From: Malania oleifera
Lineage: Eukaryota > Streptophyta > Magnoliopsida > Santalales > Ximeniaceae
Direction: 5' to 3'
DNA: 64,000 bases
NCBI RefSeq assembly: GCF_029873635.1
Contig: NC_080421.1
Location: forward strand, 3,720,001 to 3,784,000
Numbering within the stretch: position 1 is the stretch's first letter; each line of letters starts with the position of its first letter. The notes beneath the pieces were generated by a model that saw only the letters and a program-made list of their open reading frames with translations, ran no database searches and was not told the origin of the DNA. Made by a program: the position numbers and the translations under genes. Positions 47,167-59,086 of the stretch are shown here, one piece after another.

Positions 47167-48805
47167 ATTTTTAAAAGGTCTTTCCACTAATATTGTATAA
47201 CTATTTTTGGAGTCTTTATATTCTCCCCCCATAAAAATTTCATCCTCAAAATTTACTAACCTATTCTTATCCCAATCTTTTTTAGGAATCACTGAAATAT
47301 TTATCCGACTCAAGAAAGAATCGACTGTTACCCACATAGCGGCTCCATCCCAAGTTTATTAGCTATCCTCAGTTATAGAGGAGGTAACCATTCTCACTTA
47401 TGTAATTACACGTTTATATATGCATGACAAATAATAAAAATGATTTTCACTTCTATACACACAAATAAACTCTATACTGAGCATATTCTCCCATCAACAT
47501 CAGTATAGAATTCACATAGAGTTTCTATACTAACCATAACTTCTCATCGGCATCAGTATAGACTTCACACAGAGTTTCTATACTGAGCATATGCTGTTGG
47601 CCTTATAAGGCTTAAAATCTTGTTCTGATGATAATAAATAAGATGAACTTAATATATTTGGTTAAGTAACGATATTTCAAGACTCAAATATATAATTACA
47701 AGGTACTTTCTGTAACGCCCCGACCCTCTAAGTGGGTCTGGAGTGCTACTAATCCATTTATTTATCTACTAACCGACATTCTAATATCATTTATGCAGCG
47801 AAAAACATAAATATAATCTTCTAAAAATATAATACCAGAGTTTTCTACTTCTATCTACATTCTATAATAATCCATTCAACCATCTGCATCTACATATACA
47901 TACATATCTCCAAAAACATAACCAACAACTTCTAGCATTCACAACCCAGAAGACTTAAAAATAAAATATCAATCATAAAATATTTACATCCCAAAAATAT
48001 CATCAAAACTATACACTCTCTTTTCTATAACCCAAAAATGTTATAATAACCTCGAGCTCTCTAAGCTCGATCTTGTGGAGGTCTTGAAAAAGATAAATTT
48101 GTATTCGAGTGAGACACATCTCAGTAAGGGAAGAAATAATATATTAAATCAGCGTGTGGCCAACATGAGATTATAATCAACATAATATTCAACATTTAAA
48201 TATATTTAATATAATTTCTAAAATCATTTTCTGAACCTAATCAATTATATGCAAAATATTTACCCACGAGAAAAACTTAAGGATAGAAGTGATTACCCGC
48301 TCATAAAAGTAGCACCCCTCTGCTATGATACTTTAGGCAACCCGAAGGTCACAACTGAAGCATATCAGGACACTCACCTTACTCAGTAATCCCTCAAGTG
48401 AAGAAGTAATCTCGTACCCACACAATTCATCCAAAGGTCTACCAGCGAAGGCTCCCGAGAATAGGAAAATCTACCCATCCATACAAGTAGTTTCCCTCTG
48501 CTCTAGTACGTTATACGCCTACTGCTACACCTGATGTTAACCAGGGCATTCGCCTTTCTTAGCAAGCCCTCAAGTGAAGAGTTTGCCCTACCCATAACAC
48601 GTACCATGTTATACTAACCTACATACTGACACTACTGTAATATATTATTTTATCTGTCATTTATCTTGCAATTCTCATCTGTTCATGTTCTTAACTTTGA
48701 CATTTCGTTGTATTTCACTTTACGTGGCTCTTTCCCATTTTACATTGTTCACATTTCACATTTCATTTCCATTTCATTCCCATTTTCATTTCATTTGATT
48801 ATATA

Positions 48806-49133
48806 CCCAACATCTTTTAGCTATATTTGTTTTAGTCCCAACATCTTTCAACATTTTTTATGTTAGTCCACATAGAAATGCGCTAGTCTGCTACCCAGTA
48901 TCTTTCAGCTATTTTTGTGTTAGTTCCAGCATCTTTCAACTGTTTTTGTGTTAGTCCCATCTTCTTTCAACTGTTTTTGTGTTAGTCCCAGCATCTTTCA
49001 ACTGTTTTTGTGTTAGGCCCAACATCTTTCAACTGTTTTTGTGTTAGGCCCAACATCTTTCAACTGTTTTTGTGTTAGTTCCAACATCTTTCAGTTGTTT
49101 TTGTATTAGTCCAGCATCTTTCAGTTATTTTTG
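48806..49133. repeat. 31-bp minisatellite, about ten units
   Basis: Units follow CCCAGCATCTTTCAACTG followed by TTTTTGTGTTAGT. The central ones (48895-49080) are nearly identical and the outer ones degenerate. There are no unique spacers, so it is a minisatellite and not a CRISPR array. Confidence 0.93.
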
Positions 49134-49288
49134 TTTCCATGGTTGCATTAACATTCACATGAAGTATATTTCGTATATCATTTTCATACTCAGTTCATTT
49201 CTTATATATCCTACATCTCATACATATAACATAATTCTACATAAAATTCTATTTTACTCATGCCACACTATTTAGTAGTAAAATTCAC

Positions 49289-49299
<11 letters not shown>

Positions 49300-49330
<31 letters not shown>
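49300..49330. repeat. (AT)n microsatellite
   Basis: Preceded by CATACATA repeats, within LTR E. Confidence 0.95.
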
Positions 49331-49332
<2 letters not shown>

Positions 49333-49440
49333 TTCCTATAATATAAGTCAACCTACATTTAATATTTATATACTAAAAATATACCTTTCCTTTTTACATA
49401 GTTATCCTGAAAATATCATTCACTATCATCACTTCATTTT

Positions 49441-50827
49441 TGTAATGACTTGCTTAATTTATCAAATAATATACCATATTTAATACGAAAGTCAACCCGA
49501 ACTTGTGGGTAACGGGGACATCTGTCAAACATTGCGGAACTTAAGCAGCAGTAAATGTAAATCATCATTCTCATAACCACAAAATACATAATACCAAAGT
49601 CAACTATAAGCCAAAAAGACGGTGTTATATACAATCTCTCAAAAATACAAAAATATCTCTAAGATCCCATATCAAAATTTCCTGATCCTAGATCAAACTT
49701 ACTCTCCTAGCAGGGTAGTACCACACTATCTTAACGGTAGCCTCGATCCGCCGGTCTTCTTGGGTTTCCTAAAAATTATTTAATTTTGTAAATACGGTCT
49801 TGCGCCGAACATTTCATAAACACGGCCTTGCACCAAAAACATATAACATACACGGCCTTACGCCGGCTATTAATCACGACCTTGCGCCAAAAATCTCATA
49901 CATATCATTCTTAGTAAATAAGTCATCCATCATGTATTTCAAAATCATCATATACTACATTATTTCATAATTTCTGAAAACTTGCTTATTAGTAAAATTG
50001 CCATAAAATAATACATATAATGTAAAAATAATATTCATGTCACACAATGCTGAATAAAATCATACATTTCATTTTAAAATCGCAATTCCTATATAACAAC
50101 AGTATTTTCCAAAATATGTATTTACTCAATAATATTCAAATATAATACATGTCTTTCGGAAAATTAATTTGCTGATAGATAATAGTAATTTGCGTTGAAA
50201 ATAACTGCTTTAATTTATTCCCTTACCTCATACTGTAAAGAAACCCTCCTAAAAATCTACTCGTCCTGCACCCGTAGGGTTCCCGAGTAACACCCTAAAA
50301 CGAATAACTCACAGAACTAAACTTTAGTATTTTTCCATGAATATCATTTCCTATAACTACGGTAAGACAAAATTTGGCACAAAAAGTCTTACCTTATACC
50401 AAGGATGAATTCCAACTTAACTCCACCAACGATTTGCTCTGGTAGACTTGGAGAGAACTTCTCCACGAGCATCGTGGTGGCTTCAGATCGTCGATCCGGC
50501 GAACGATGGAGCAAAAATCGAAGAGAGAGGAAAGAGAAACTGTAAGGAGAAGAGAGAGAGATTTTCAGCCAATTTTCTACGTAAAATCCAAGGTTTGGAC
50601 TATTTATAATATGGGCTTGTTCACTCAGGATCTTCTCGTCGACAAGGAACTGAACTTCATTGGCGATCTTTAGTAAAACACTCGTTAACGAGGACATAAA
50701 ACTCGTCGACGAGGTCTGTTGTTCCCTTCTTCCAAATTTTTTCCTTTTTCCCCTTTATTCCTTATTTATCTATTCCATTTATTATTTTCCTAATTATTTA
50801 ATCATTATTATTTTCCGGGTCGTTACA
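49441..50827 (-). mobile_element. Gypsy LTR F, adjoining internal sequence
   Basis: Starts TGTAATGACTTGC and ends CCGGGTCGTTACA. It has the modules GGTAACGGGGACA (49507), GGCCTTGCGCC repeats (49797-49895), the rc of GGGTGTT near 50290 and CGTCGACG palindromes (50636-50720). It is directly followed by TTCTTCTCTCATTTAG and TCGTCCTCAAAATTTC, the same polypurine/linker signature as at 52782, so it is a 3' LTR with internal sequence to its right. The flanking 5-mers do not match. Confidence 0.75.
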
Positions 50828-51975
50828 TTCTTCTCTCATTTAGAAAATTTCGTCCTCAAAATTTCGCTAATCATTCATTCGTTTACATTTCTACAATTTA
50901 CTAGTTCAGTATATCCCATATATTTCAATAATATCATCAAATAAACTTTTACATCATTCATAACTAAGTAAAATCATCATATAAACTTTCAATTTATCCA
51001 TAACTGAATTGATTTATAATTATCTTAATCATAAACCTATACCTGTATCTCTGACATTCTCTGGCTCAAGCTGGATCAACGAGTAAACTCATGTTGGACC
51101 ACCTCTGCCAAGTGGTATTGACTATTTTCCTTGATCTTGGGTCTGTGCAAGTACAACAGGTAACAGTTCTCGACAATTTTTCTTGGCATGACTCAGTTTA
51201 CTGCACCTGAAATAGTTAGGAGCTTGAAACCAACATTCACCCCTATGCCTTTTATTACATGTCTGACATACGAGGTAAGACTGACTATCCTGATAACCAA
51301 GATAACCCCGATCTCCTGCCTCCTGCCTCCTGCCTCGAGTCGACTGAATTTTTCCCTTTCTTTCTTGATTCCAGATTGACCTCGGCCTGAAAACTGGATG
51401 GTGCAGGCATCTTCTTCTGCTCTACAGGCTCTGTGCTGCTTTGGATACTTTTCTCCAACACCGAAACCTTATCAAACAAGTCTGAGTAATTTTTGACCTA
51501 GAATCCCATCTCCAGCTCGTAGATTCTGCGTCTCAGACCTTTTTCAAATTTTCTGGCCTTCCTTACTTTGTTCGAAATCAGAAATGATGAGATGCAAGAA
51601 AGCTCCACAAATTTTGTTGCATACTCCGCAATGGTCATATCCCCCTGGATGAGATTAGTGAATTCCTCAATCTTTTCCTCACTAACAGATAAGGGAAAAT
51701 ACCTTTCAAAGAATAGCTTCTTGAATCTCTCCCATGTCAGAGTTATCTTTACCAATCTCTATTCCTCGAGTAGCTTCACAGAAAGCCACCAGCGTTTTGC
51801 ATCTCTGGTCATTTAAAATGAAACATAACAGACCTTCTGCTCGTCCGTGCAAACCGAGTACCTCCAGTATCTCTTATATTTGCTGAACCCAATTTTTCGC
51901 AGTTACTGGATCAGGTCCTCCCACAAAAGCAGAAGGGTTCAACCTCATAAACTCCTTGATATACTACTACGCCCT
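50828..51975 (-). mobile_element. Gypsy internal fragment: zinc-knuckle and Gag part of element E/F
   Basis: On the minus strand, 51755-51498 encodes a Gag core (LTWERFKKLFFERYFPLSV, MTIAEYATKFVELS). 51270-51160 encodes a CNKRHRGEC and FRCSKLSHAKKNC zinc-knuckle region. Between 50828 and about 51060 no coding is recognised. Element D splits it from its N-terminal part at 57760-58276. Broken. Confidence 0.75.
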
Positions 51976-52781
51976 TGTAGCGACCCTAATTAACTTAACA
52001 TGAAATGTAACATAATAAATGGATAAGTCGACCCGAACCTGTGGGTAACGGGGACACCTGTCAATCACAGCGGAAACCTAAGCAGCAGTAAAATAAAATC
52101 TCAATCATTCAACCATGAAACACAATACCAGAGTTATTTACATTTCCCAAAATACTGTATTTATTTACAATTTTTCAAAAAAAAAAGTCAAAATAACACT
52201 AAGATCATACAATAAAAATGTTATGATCCTAGCTCAACACTTACCCTTCTAGTAAGGAAGCTAAACCCACCTAATGGTAGCCTTGACCCACCGATCCCTC
52301 TGGGTTTCCTGAAAATCATTTAATATTCGGGGGTGAGACACTTCTCAGTAAGAGAAAATAAACTAAATATAGCTGTGTGGCAACATGAATATTTAAGGCA
52401 CTTATACGTATACAGTACATTTCATAACTCTGTAAACATTCATCATATCCTACTAGATAATCATATAATTTCATATTTGTTAATAAATCATAACATGCAT
52501 AAAACATCTGTTATAACTTTAATACTGAAAATATACCCAAGATGAATAGCTAGCTGGTGTCATGTATTACCCCCCATGATGGGTTGTGCAACCTGAAGGA
52601 GGGACCCGAGAATGGCTAGCCGACCATTGCCAAGTCAAATATGTCTGTAAGTACGATGGGCCCACCACACCCTGGTCCGGACTGCCAGGTGGACCTCCAC
52701 ACTCTACGGCCTCCTTTTGTTTTTGTTTCTATTTCTCTCCCTCTTAATTATTCAAATTCCATTTTTATTCGGGTTGTTACA
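51976..52781 (-). repeat. 3' LTR of element D
   Basis: Starts TGTAGCGACCCTAATTAAC and ends CGGGTTGTTACA, followed by the polypurine/linker signature TTCTCCCCTCC. Confidence 0.82.
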
Positions 52782-53039
52782 TTCTCCCCTCCTTATAAAA
52801 TTTTGTCCTCGAAATTTGCTATTCATATGATTCATCATCCCTTATCAGGAAAGATGGTCTACTCGTTTTATTACTTACCCTCACTTATGGCGGAGGAATA
52901 CCGTGGTTACAACTCAAGTCTTGGGAGATTACATATACCAAAAGAAAATTCCTCCCAAAACTAAAATGCTACACTACTAAAACCATACATGTACTTGCCA
53001 AAGAAATATTACATATTTGCTCACATTTTCTAATTACAT

Positions 53040-53849
53040 TTAAACTTCTTGGAATAATTGTGGATATTTCTGTTTCATCTGTTCCTCAGATTCCCATGAA
53101 GTCTCTTCAATTGCATGATTCCTCCACAAAACTCTTACATGAGGAATCTTCTTATTATGTATCTCCTGTACTTTCCTATCCAGAAACCGTACTGGTAACT
53201 GCTCATACCTCAGTGAATTACTAAGCTCCAACTCATCATAACTGATAATATGAGAAGGATCTGGGATGTATTTCCTCAACATGGATACATGGAATACGTC
53301 GTGAATTCTAGATAATGAAAGTGGCAAAGCTAGCCTGTAGGCCACCGATCCCACTTTCTCAAAAATCTCAAACGGGCTGATGAACGTAGGGCTAAGTTTG
53401 CCATTCCTACGAAATCTCATAACTCCTTTTAACGGAGCTATCTTCAAAAATACGTGATCACCCACGTCAAACTCTAAATTCCTGCGGTGATGGTCGGCAT
53501 AACTCTTTTGTCGGCTCTGAGCTGCACTGATTCTTTCCCAGATAAGCTGAGCCTTATCGTATGCTTGCTTTATCTGCTCTGGTCCCACAACTCGCCGCTC
53601 ACCCATCTCATCCCAATATAAAGGAGATCGACATCTCCTACCGTACAAGGTGTCAAACGGTGCCATGCCAATACTGGACTGGTAACTGTTATTGTACGCG
53701 AATTCTACCAGTGGCATGAACTGAGTCCAACTACCCCAAAAGTCTAGAACACATGCATGGAGCATATATTCTAGTGTCTGTATCGTCCTCTCAGTCTGAT
53801 TGCCTGTTTGAGGATGGAATGTCGTGCAAGATGATAACTGAGACCCCAA
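53040..53849 (-). mobile_element. Element D integrase end with chromodomain
   Basis: Contains the end of the integrase core (FHPQTGNQTERTIQTLEYML, YNNSYQSSIGMAPFDTLYGR), the C-terminal GKLSPTFISPFEIFEKVGS and SRIHDVFHVSMLRKY. A chromodomain follows: PVRFLDRKVQEIHNKKIPHV, then VLWRNHAIEETSWESEEQM. Chromodomains in this lineage bind modified histones and guide insertion to heterochromatin. It is the longest continuous transposon frame at this end of the window. Confidence 0.9.
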
Positions 53850-55445
53850 AGCCTCCTACAAGCTCCTCCAAAATCGTGACGTGAATCGCGGGTCTCGATC
53901 TGACACAATTCACTATCGCCTCAATCTTACTAGGATCTACAGAAATTCCGTCTCCTGAGATAACATGCCCCAGAAACACTACTTTCTCGATCCATAACTC
54001 ACATTTACTGAATTTTACATACAACTTCTTCTCCCTGAGCATCTGCAGTCTATAATAGCAGAATTAGCCGCTAGCCAATCCATGCCAAAAATAATGTCAA
54101 GCTTGTGCATATCTAATACCACCAAATCTGCAAATAAAATTTTCCCTTGAACATCAACTAGACAACCACAGAGTACCCTACTACATCTCACTGCTGACCC
54201 GGTCGGTGTAGCCACTAATAGCTCGGCATCTAATGATTTTCTGCCCTCACATAATTTAACACACTCTAAGGACACAAACGAATGTGTGGCACTAGAATCA
54301 AGAAGTGCAATATCTTTAAATGAAAACATACTAACAGTACCTGTCACCACATCACCGACCGTCTTAGCATCGCCTGGCGTCAAAGCAAAAACTCTAGCTG
54401 GGGTCGTATTCCTCTGCTGGCCTCCTCGTGGTGCCCGGTAAACTCCTTATGCAGGTCTAAAAGTAGGAGCAGGAGCAGGAGCAGTACCAGTCTATGTCGG
54501 ACACTCCCTCATCATATGCCCTAGCTCCCCGCACCTGTAGCAGACACCTTTCTCGGCACGACACTCCCCCAGGTGTCTTTTCCCACAAGATGGGCAAGCT
54601 AGAGGTGGCTGCACACCCTGGAAACCACGATGCCCGGTCTCCTGTCTCCGGTATCTATAATAGCCACCTCTCATCCACATAGCACAACCGACTCCCTGCT
54701 AGGAACCAGAAGGTGTAGACCTCTTCTTCTACCTCTGCTCCTCAACTTCTAACCACTCTCCAATCTTTGCTATAGTGGCTCTATCCACTAGCTCAGCAAA
54801 ATCTTGCAACTTCAGAATCGATAACTGCTTATAAATTTCTCTCCTCAAGCCTCTTTCAAATTATCGTACCTTCTTCGCCTCATATGGAATGATGTATGGG
54901 GTGAGGCGAGATAGCTCGATAAACCTCGCCGCGTACTGCTGCACTGATAGCTGTCCCTGCTTCAGATTCAGGAACTCCTCAATCTTAACCTCCCTATATG
55001 AGGCTGGAAAATACATGTCGAAGAATATTCTTTAAATCGTTCCCACATCATCTCCACAGGTACAATCATCTGTTGCTCTAATAATCTCACAGCCGACCAC
55101 CATCTCTCGGCCTCTCCAGTCACTTTATATGTGGCAAATAGTACCCTCTGCTCCTCAGAACACTACAACACTACAAATATCTTCTCCATCTCCCGCACCC
55201 AATTTTCAGCGACCGCATGATCCGTCCCTCCTAAGAAATCTGGAGGTCTCATCTTAATAAACTTCTCTATCGAGCTACCATGGCCTACAGATGAACCACC
55301 CTATTTTTTCAAACTCCAAGCAATTTCTGCCATAACCTGCTGTGCTACGCTGCGTAAAACGGCATCTGAATCACTACTCGCTGTGCTTGAGGGTCCAGCA
55401 CCCTCACTCCCACTGGCGTGGGCACTATTTCCACCAAGGTCATCC
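53850..55445 (-). mobile_element. Element D Gag, protease and reverse-transcriptase-derived sequence
   Basis: The zinc knuckle CYRCGELGHMMREC is near 54510 after CPSCGKRHLGEC. The protease ALLDSSATHSFVS is near 54300. [20 protein letters not shown] from the reverse transcriptase lies near 53960. Gag core-like sequence runs at 54760-55100 and a Gag start-like region near 55440. The region is broken. Confidence 0.8.
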
Positions 55446-55761
55446 TGAAAAACAAGTAACTTAACTCAAAACCTCGTTTTTCTATACATATCACTCAACT
55501 CATATAATATTTTCTCCTAATTAACTCGTCACTTCTGATCTTAATTCAAGGTTCAATCCTGCAACCTAGATACCCAACCCAACGATAGTTTACAATGACT
55601 TTCCTGAAATTGTCACCCCAGGAAAATCATACAAACCACCATGGAAGTCATGCATCTAGACTACACAACTAAACCTCAAATCCCCTTATCCTATACTCTG
55701 GTATTATTACTGCTACATTCTTGAGTCTATAGAACCTAGTATCCTAGGCTCTAATACCAAA

Positions 55762-57754
55762 TGTAGCGACCCTAATTAACTTAACATGAAATGTAACATA
55801 ATAAATGGATAAGTCGACCCGAACCCGTGGGTAACGAGGACATCTGTCAATCACAGCGGAAACCTCAGCAGCAGTAAAATAAAATCTCAATCATTCAACC
55901 ATGAAACATAATACCAGAGTTATTTACATTCCCAAAATACTGTATTTATTTACAATTTTTCAAAAAAAAAAAAAGTCAAAATAACACTAGGATCGTAGGA
56001 CAAAAATCTCATGATCCTAACTCAATGCTTACCCTTTTAGTAGGGAAGCTAAACCCACCTAACGGCGGCCCTAACCCGCCGGTCCCTCTGGGTTTCCTAA
56101 AAATCATTTAATATTCGGGAGTGAGACACTTCTCAGTAAGGGAAAATAAACTAAATACAGCTGTGTGGTAACATGAATATTTAAGGCACTTATACGTATA
56201 CAATACATTTCATAACTCTGTAAACATTCATCATATCCTACTAGATAGTCATATAATTTCATATTTGTTAATAAATCATATCATACATAAAACATCTGTT
56301 ATAACTTTAATACTAAAAATACACCCAGGATAAATAGCTAGCTGGTGTCATGTATTACCCTCCATGATGGGTTGTGCAGCCCAAAGGCGGGACCCGACAA
56401 TTTCTGGCTAACCACTGCCGAGTCAAATATGTCTGTAAGTACGATGGGCCTGCCACACCCTGGTCCGGACTACCAGGTGGACATCCACACTCTACTGAAA
56501 GCCACATCGACTATCCATCTCCCACCCCCTCGTGGAGTGGTTAGCACTAATCTGATCATAAATATCTGATCTATAAGCAACGGTACCGAGCCCCTGAACT
56601 GAACTAAACTAACATCCGGGTTCTGATAACATATAATACATGATATAATAGCAGCCTTGTGCCGATCATTTTCATAAATACGGCCTCGCGCCGAAATTAC
56701 AGCCTCGTGCTGATATCATAAATACGGCCTCGTGCCGATAACATAAATACATGGCCTCACGCCAGAATCATTTCAGGTATATACATTCTGAAAAGAAATC
56801 ATTTATCATATATTCATCAAAATCATCACAACATAACCCATCTTTTCATAATACCTGAAAACATGTTTTACTTGTAAAATCTTTCATATCATAATACATT
56901 TCACATAAAATAATATTCATGCCACACATGTGCTGTTAAAAGTCATACTTCATATTCTAAAATCGTGATTTTCTGGCATCTTATACATACACATACATTT
57001 TAATTATCATAGCAGTATTTTCTCAATCGTACATTTCATTCGTAATAAACAGATTTAACATATGCTTTTCTGAAAATAGATTTTCTTATAATTAATAATA
57101 ATTTGTATGGAAAATGACTGCTTTAATTTATTCACTTACCTGGCTACTAAGAAAGCCCTTAAAATATCCTAGTCTGACCCCCGAAAGATTTCCTGATCAA
57201 TACCGTGAAACTTAAAACTTCCAGTATTAAACTTCAGTATTTTCATGCATACATCATTTCCTATAACTATCGCAAGACCAAATTCGACCTAAAAAGCCTT
57301 ACCTCAATTCAGGGATGATTCCAACTCGCTTTCATCAACGATCCGCTCTGGCAGATTTGGAGAGAACTTCCTTATGAGCGTTGTGGTGACTTCGGATTGT
57401 CGATCCAACGTAAATCTGGCCCAAAAATGATGTGAGAGAGAGAGAGAGAGAGGGAGCCGAAGAGGAGAGAGAGAGGGTGAAGATTGCTTAAAAATGAAGT
57501 TAAAAATCAAATTTTAGGCTATTTATAGGACCAGATTCGTTGACGAGACATGTCACCTCGACGACGAGTTCTTCATTAAATTCCTCAACGAATTTTCTTC
57601 TGCACTCGTCAACGAACCCCTGTGTTCATCAACAAGTACTAGCAATTTCCTAAAATTATTTTTATCCCCCAAACGCAATGTCGTCGACGAACGCATAGAA
57701 TCCATTTCTCTCCCTCTTAATTATTCAAATTCTATTTTTATTCAGGTTGTTACA
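55762..57754 (-). repeat. 5' LTR of element D
   Basis: 1,993 bp from TGTAGCGACCCTAATT to TTCAGGTTGTTACA. It holds GTGAGACACTTCTCAGTAAGG (56119), GGCCTCGTGCCGAT repeats (56650-56770), a GA tract (57427) and CGTCGACG-type palindromes (57535-57695). Confidence 0.87.
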
Positions 57755-57759
57755 GCCCT

Positions 57760-58276
57760 TATCTGCAGTTGGGCAGTTTTGCTCTCTAGAATCCTTTCTC
57801 ATTTCTACCCTAACCTGTCAGGCTATACCCCTCAACATCACAGACGTATCAATATCCTCTTCACTCGAAGTCTCTGAATCATCCCTTCCTTTGGCCTCTA
57901 CGTCCTTTTCCCTATGATCCATCCTAAAATAGGACAGGAAAGAGTTCAGAATCCCATATCATAACTTTAACAACACAATCATTAAATTTAAATTCAATAT
58001 ACATCCAAGTTCTCCATATAAGGGTTAATCTCACAGCTCAGAAACAAAATCATCTAAGGTTTACAGTGGCTTTTCTGAGGCCGTCGACTGCTTCCGAAAA
58101 ATCACAGAAAATCGTCGACATATTTCCACCTTTAAACTACAAAACAAAATCATATATTTATCAACACCCAACTAACCTAGATTTGTAGAATCTCCAAACC
58201 TAATGCTCTGACATTTCCATAACTAGACAATGTGAATCTTATCACACTTCCGGTTAGACATTACTTTGATACCATC
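57760..58276 (-). mobile_element. Element E: Gag start and primer-binding site
   Basis: On the minus strand an acidic Gag N-terminus begins MDHREKDVEAKGRDDSETS near 57921. The primer-binding site TGGTATCAAAGT (rc of 58263-58274) adjoins the LTR at 58277. The coding continues across element D into 51975. Confidence 0.75.
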
Positions 58277-58519
58277 TGTAACACCCCGACCCTCTAAGTG
58301 GGTCCAGAGTGCTACTAATATATTCATTTATCTACTAACCAACATTCTAATATCATTTATGCAGCGAAAATTATAGATATAATCTTCCAACAATATAATA
58401 TCAAAGTTTTCTACTTCCATCTACATTCTATAATAATCCATTCAACCATCTGAATCCATATATACATATCTTCAAAAACATAACCAATAACTTCCAGTAT
58501 TCACAACCCAGACGACTTA
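58277..58519 (-). repeat. 5' LTR of element E, partial
   Basis: TGTAACACCCCGACCCTC onward matches 47711-47951. Homology stops near 58519. Confidence 0.8.
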
Positions 58520-58852
58520 TTGTTAGTTTTGGTGCAATCCCAAGAGGGCAGTGAATTGGTATTTAAAAAATTTTATCTTTTAGGTCAATCCACTAACATC
58601 AGTATTACACAAGCCTAAAGTCAATCTAGTCAATATAAAATAAATCAATGTAAATATACGGCAAAATTTAAACAACAATAAAATTTAATCAAGCATGCAC
58701 AATCAAGCAATAAATGAGACGACAGTAGAAATGTTAGCGAGCTTCAGCAAACTGCCTACGTCCCCGCCTTGACTAACAAGTACAAGGATTACCGCTATAA
58801 GCTCACTTAATGGGTGGAGCAGCACCTAAATAACCAGGTCAATTAGCACAAG
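58520..58852. other. Unclassified repeat fragment
   Basis: Contains GTGCAATCCCAAGAGGGCAG and TGAATTGG, a phrase I associate with abundant plant retrotransposon ends, but I cannot assign it to a family. No gene. Confidence 0.4.
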
Positions 58853-59020
58853 TGTAATAACCCCCCAAAAAAAAGGGATATAGAAGATTAGTGGAGTGAT
58901 TCCAAAAAATAAAAATAAAAAATAATTAATTAATTAATCAAATTTATAAAAAGAAAAAAATAATTAAATTTATTTTTATTTTTATTAATAAAATATATTA
59001 TTATTAATATTAATTAAATA

Positions 59021-59086
<66 letters not shown>

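Larger units (their letters stand above)
45725..47710 (-). mobile_element. Degenerate Gypsy LTR and 3' internal fragment
   Basis: Several landmarks suggest an old minus-strand Gypsy LTR joined to its internal end. CATGCCACACACTTATAC (46001) matches the shared LTR module. The group TTCTCCCCCCATAAAAATTTC and TCATCCTCAAAATTT near 47221-47255 is the polypurine/linker signature also seen next to the LTRs at 50828 and 52782. Edges are uncertain. CAGTATAGA(T/C)TTCACA phrases recur at 45735, 47500 and 47560. No host gene is evident. Confidence 0.5.
47711..49440 (-). mobile_element. LTR of Gypsy element E (3' side)
   Basis: Starts TGTAACGCCCCGACCCTC. The first 230 bases match the LTR at 58277. It carries the module GTGAGACACATCTCAGTAAGG (48109) and a 31-bp minisatellite. 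It passes into LTR F at 49441. Element E is an old mosaic and looks broken. Confidence 0.75.
51976..57754 (-). mobile_element. Ty3/Gypsy chromovirus-type element D (Tekay/Del-like), nested in E
   Basis: Flanked by perfect GCCCT duplications (51971-51975 and 57755-57759) that sit within the Gag of element E. Minus-strand order: 5' LTR (57754-55762), primer-binding site (rc of 55748-55759), Gag with zinc knuckle, protease, a reverse-transcriptase-derived piece, integrase with chromodomain, 3' LTR (52781-51976). All belong to the Tekay/Del-like group by the long LTR and the chromodomain. It looks broken, with several breaks. Confidence 0.88.

Noticed and set aside
48806-49133. CRISPR-like regular repeats
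   Set aside because: The 31-bp units are contiguous with no unique spacers, and the context is a plant LTR.
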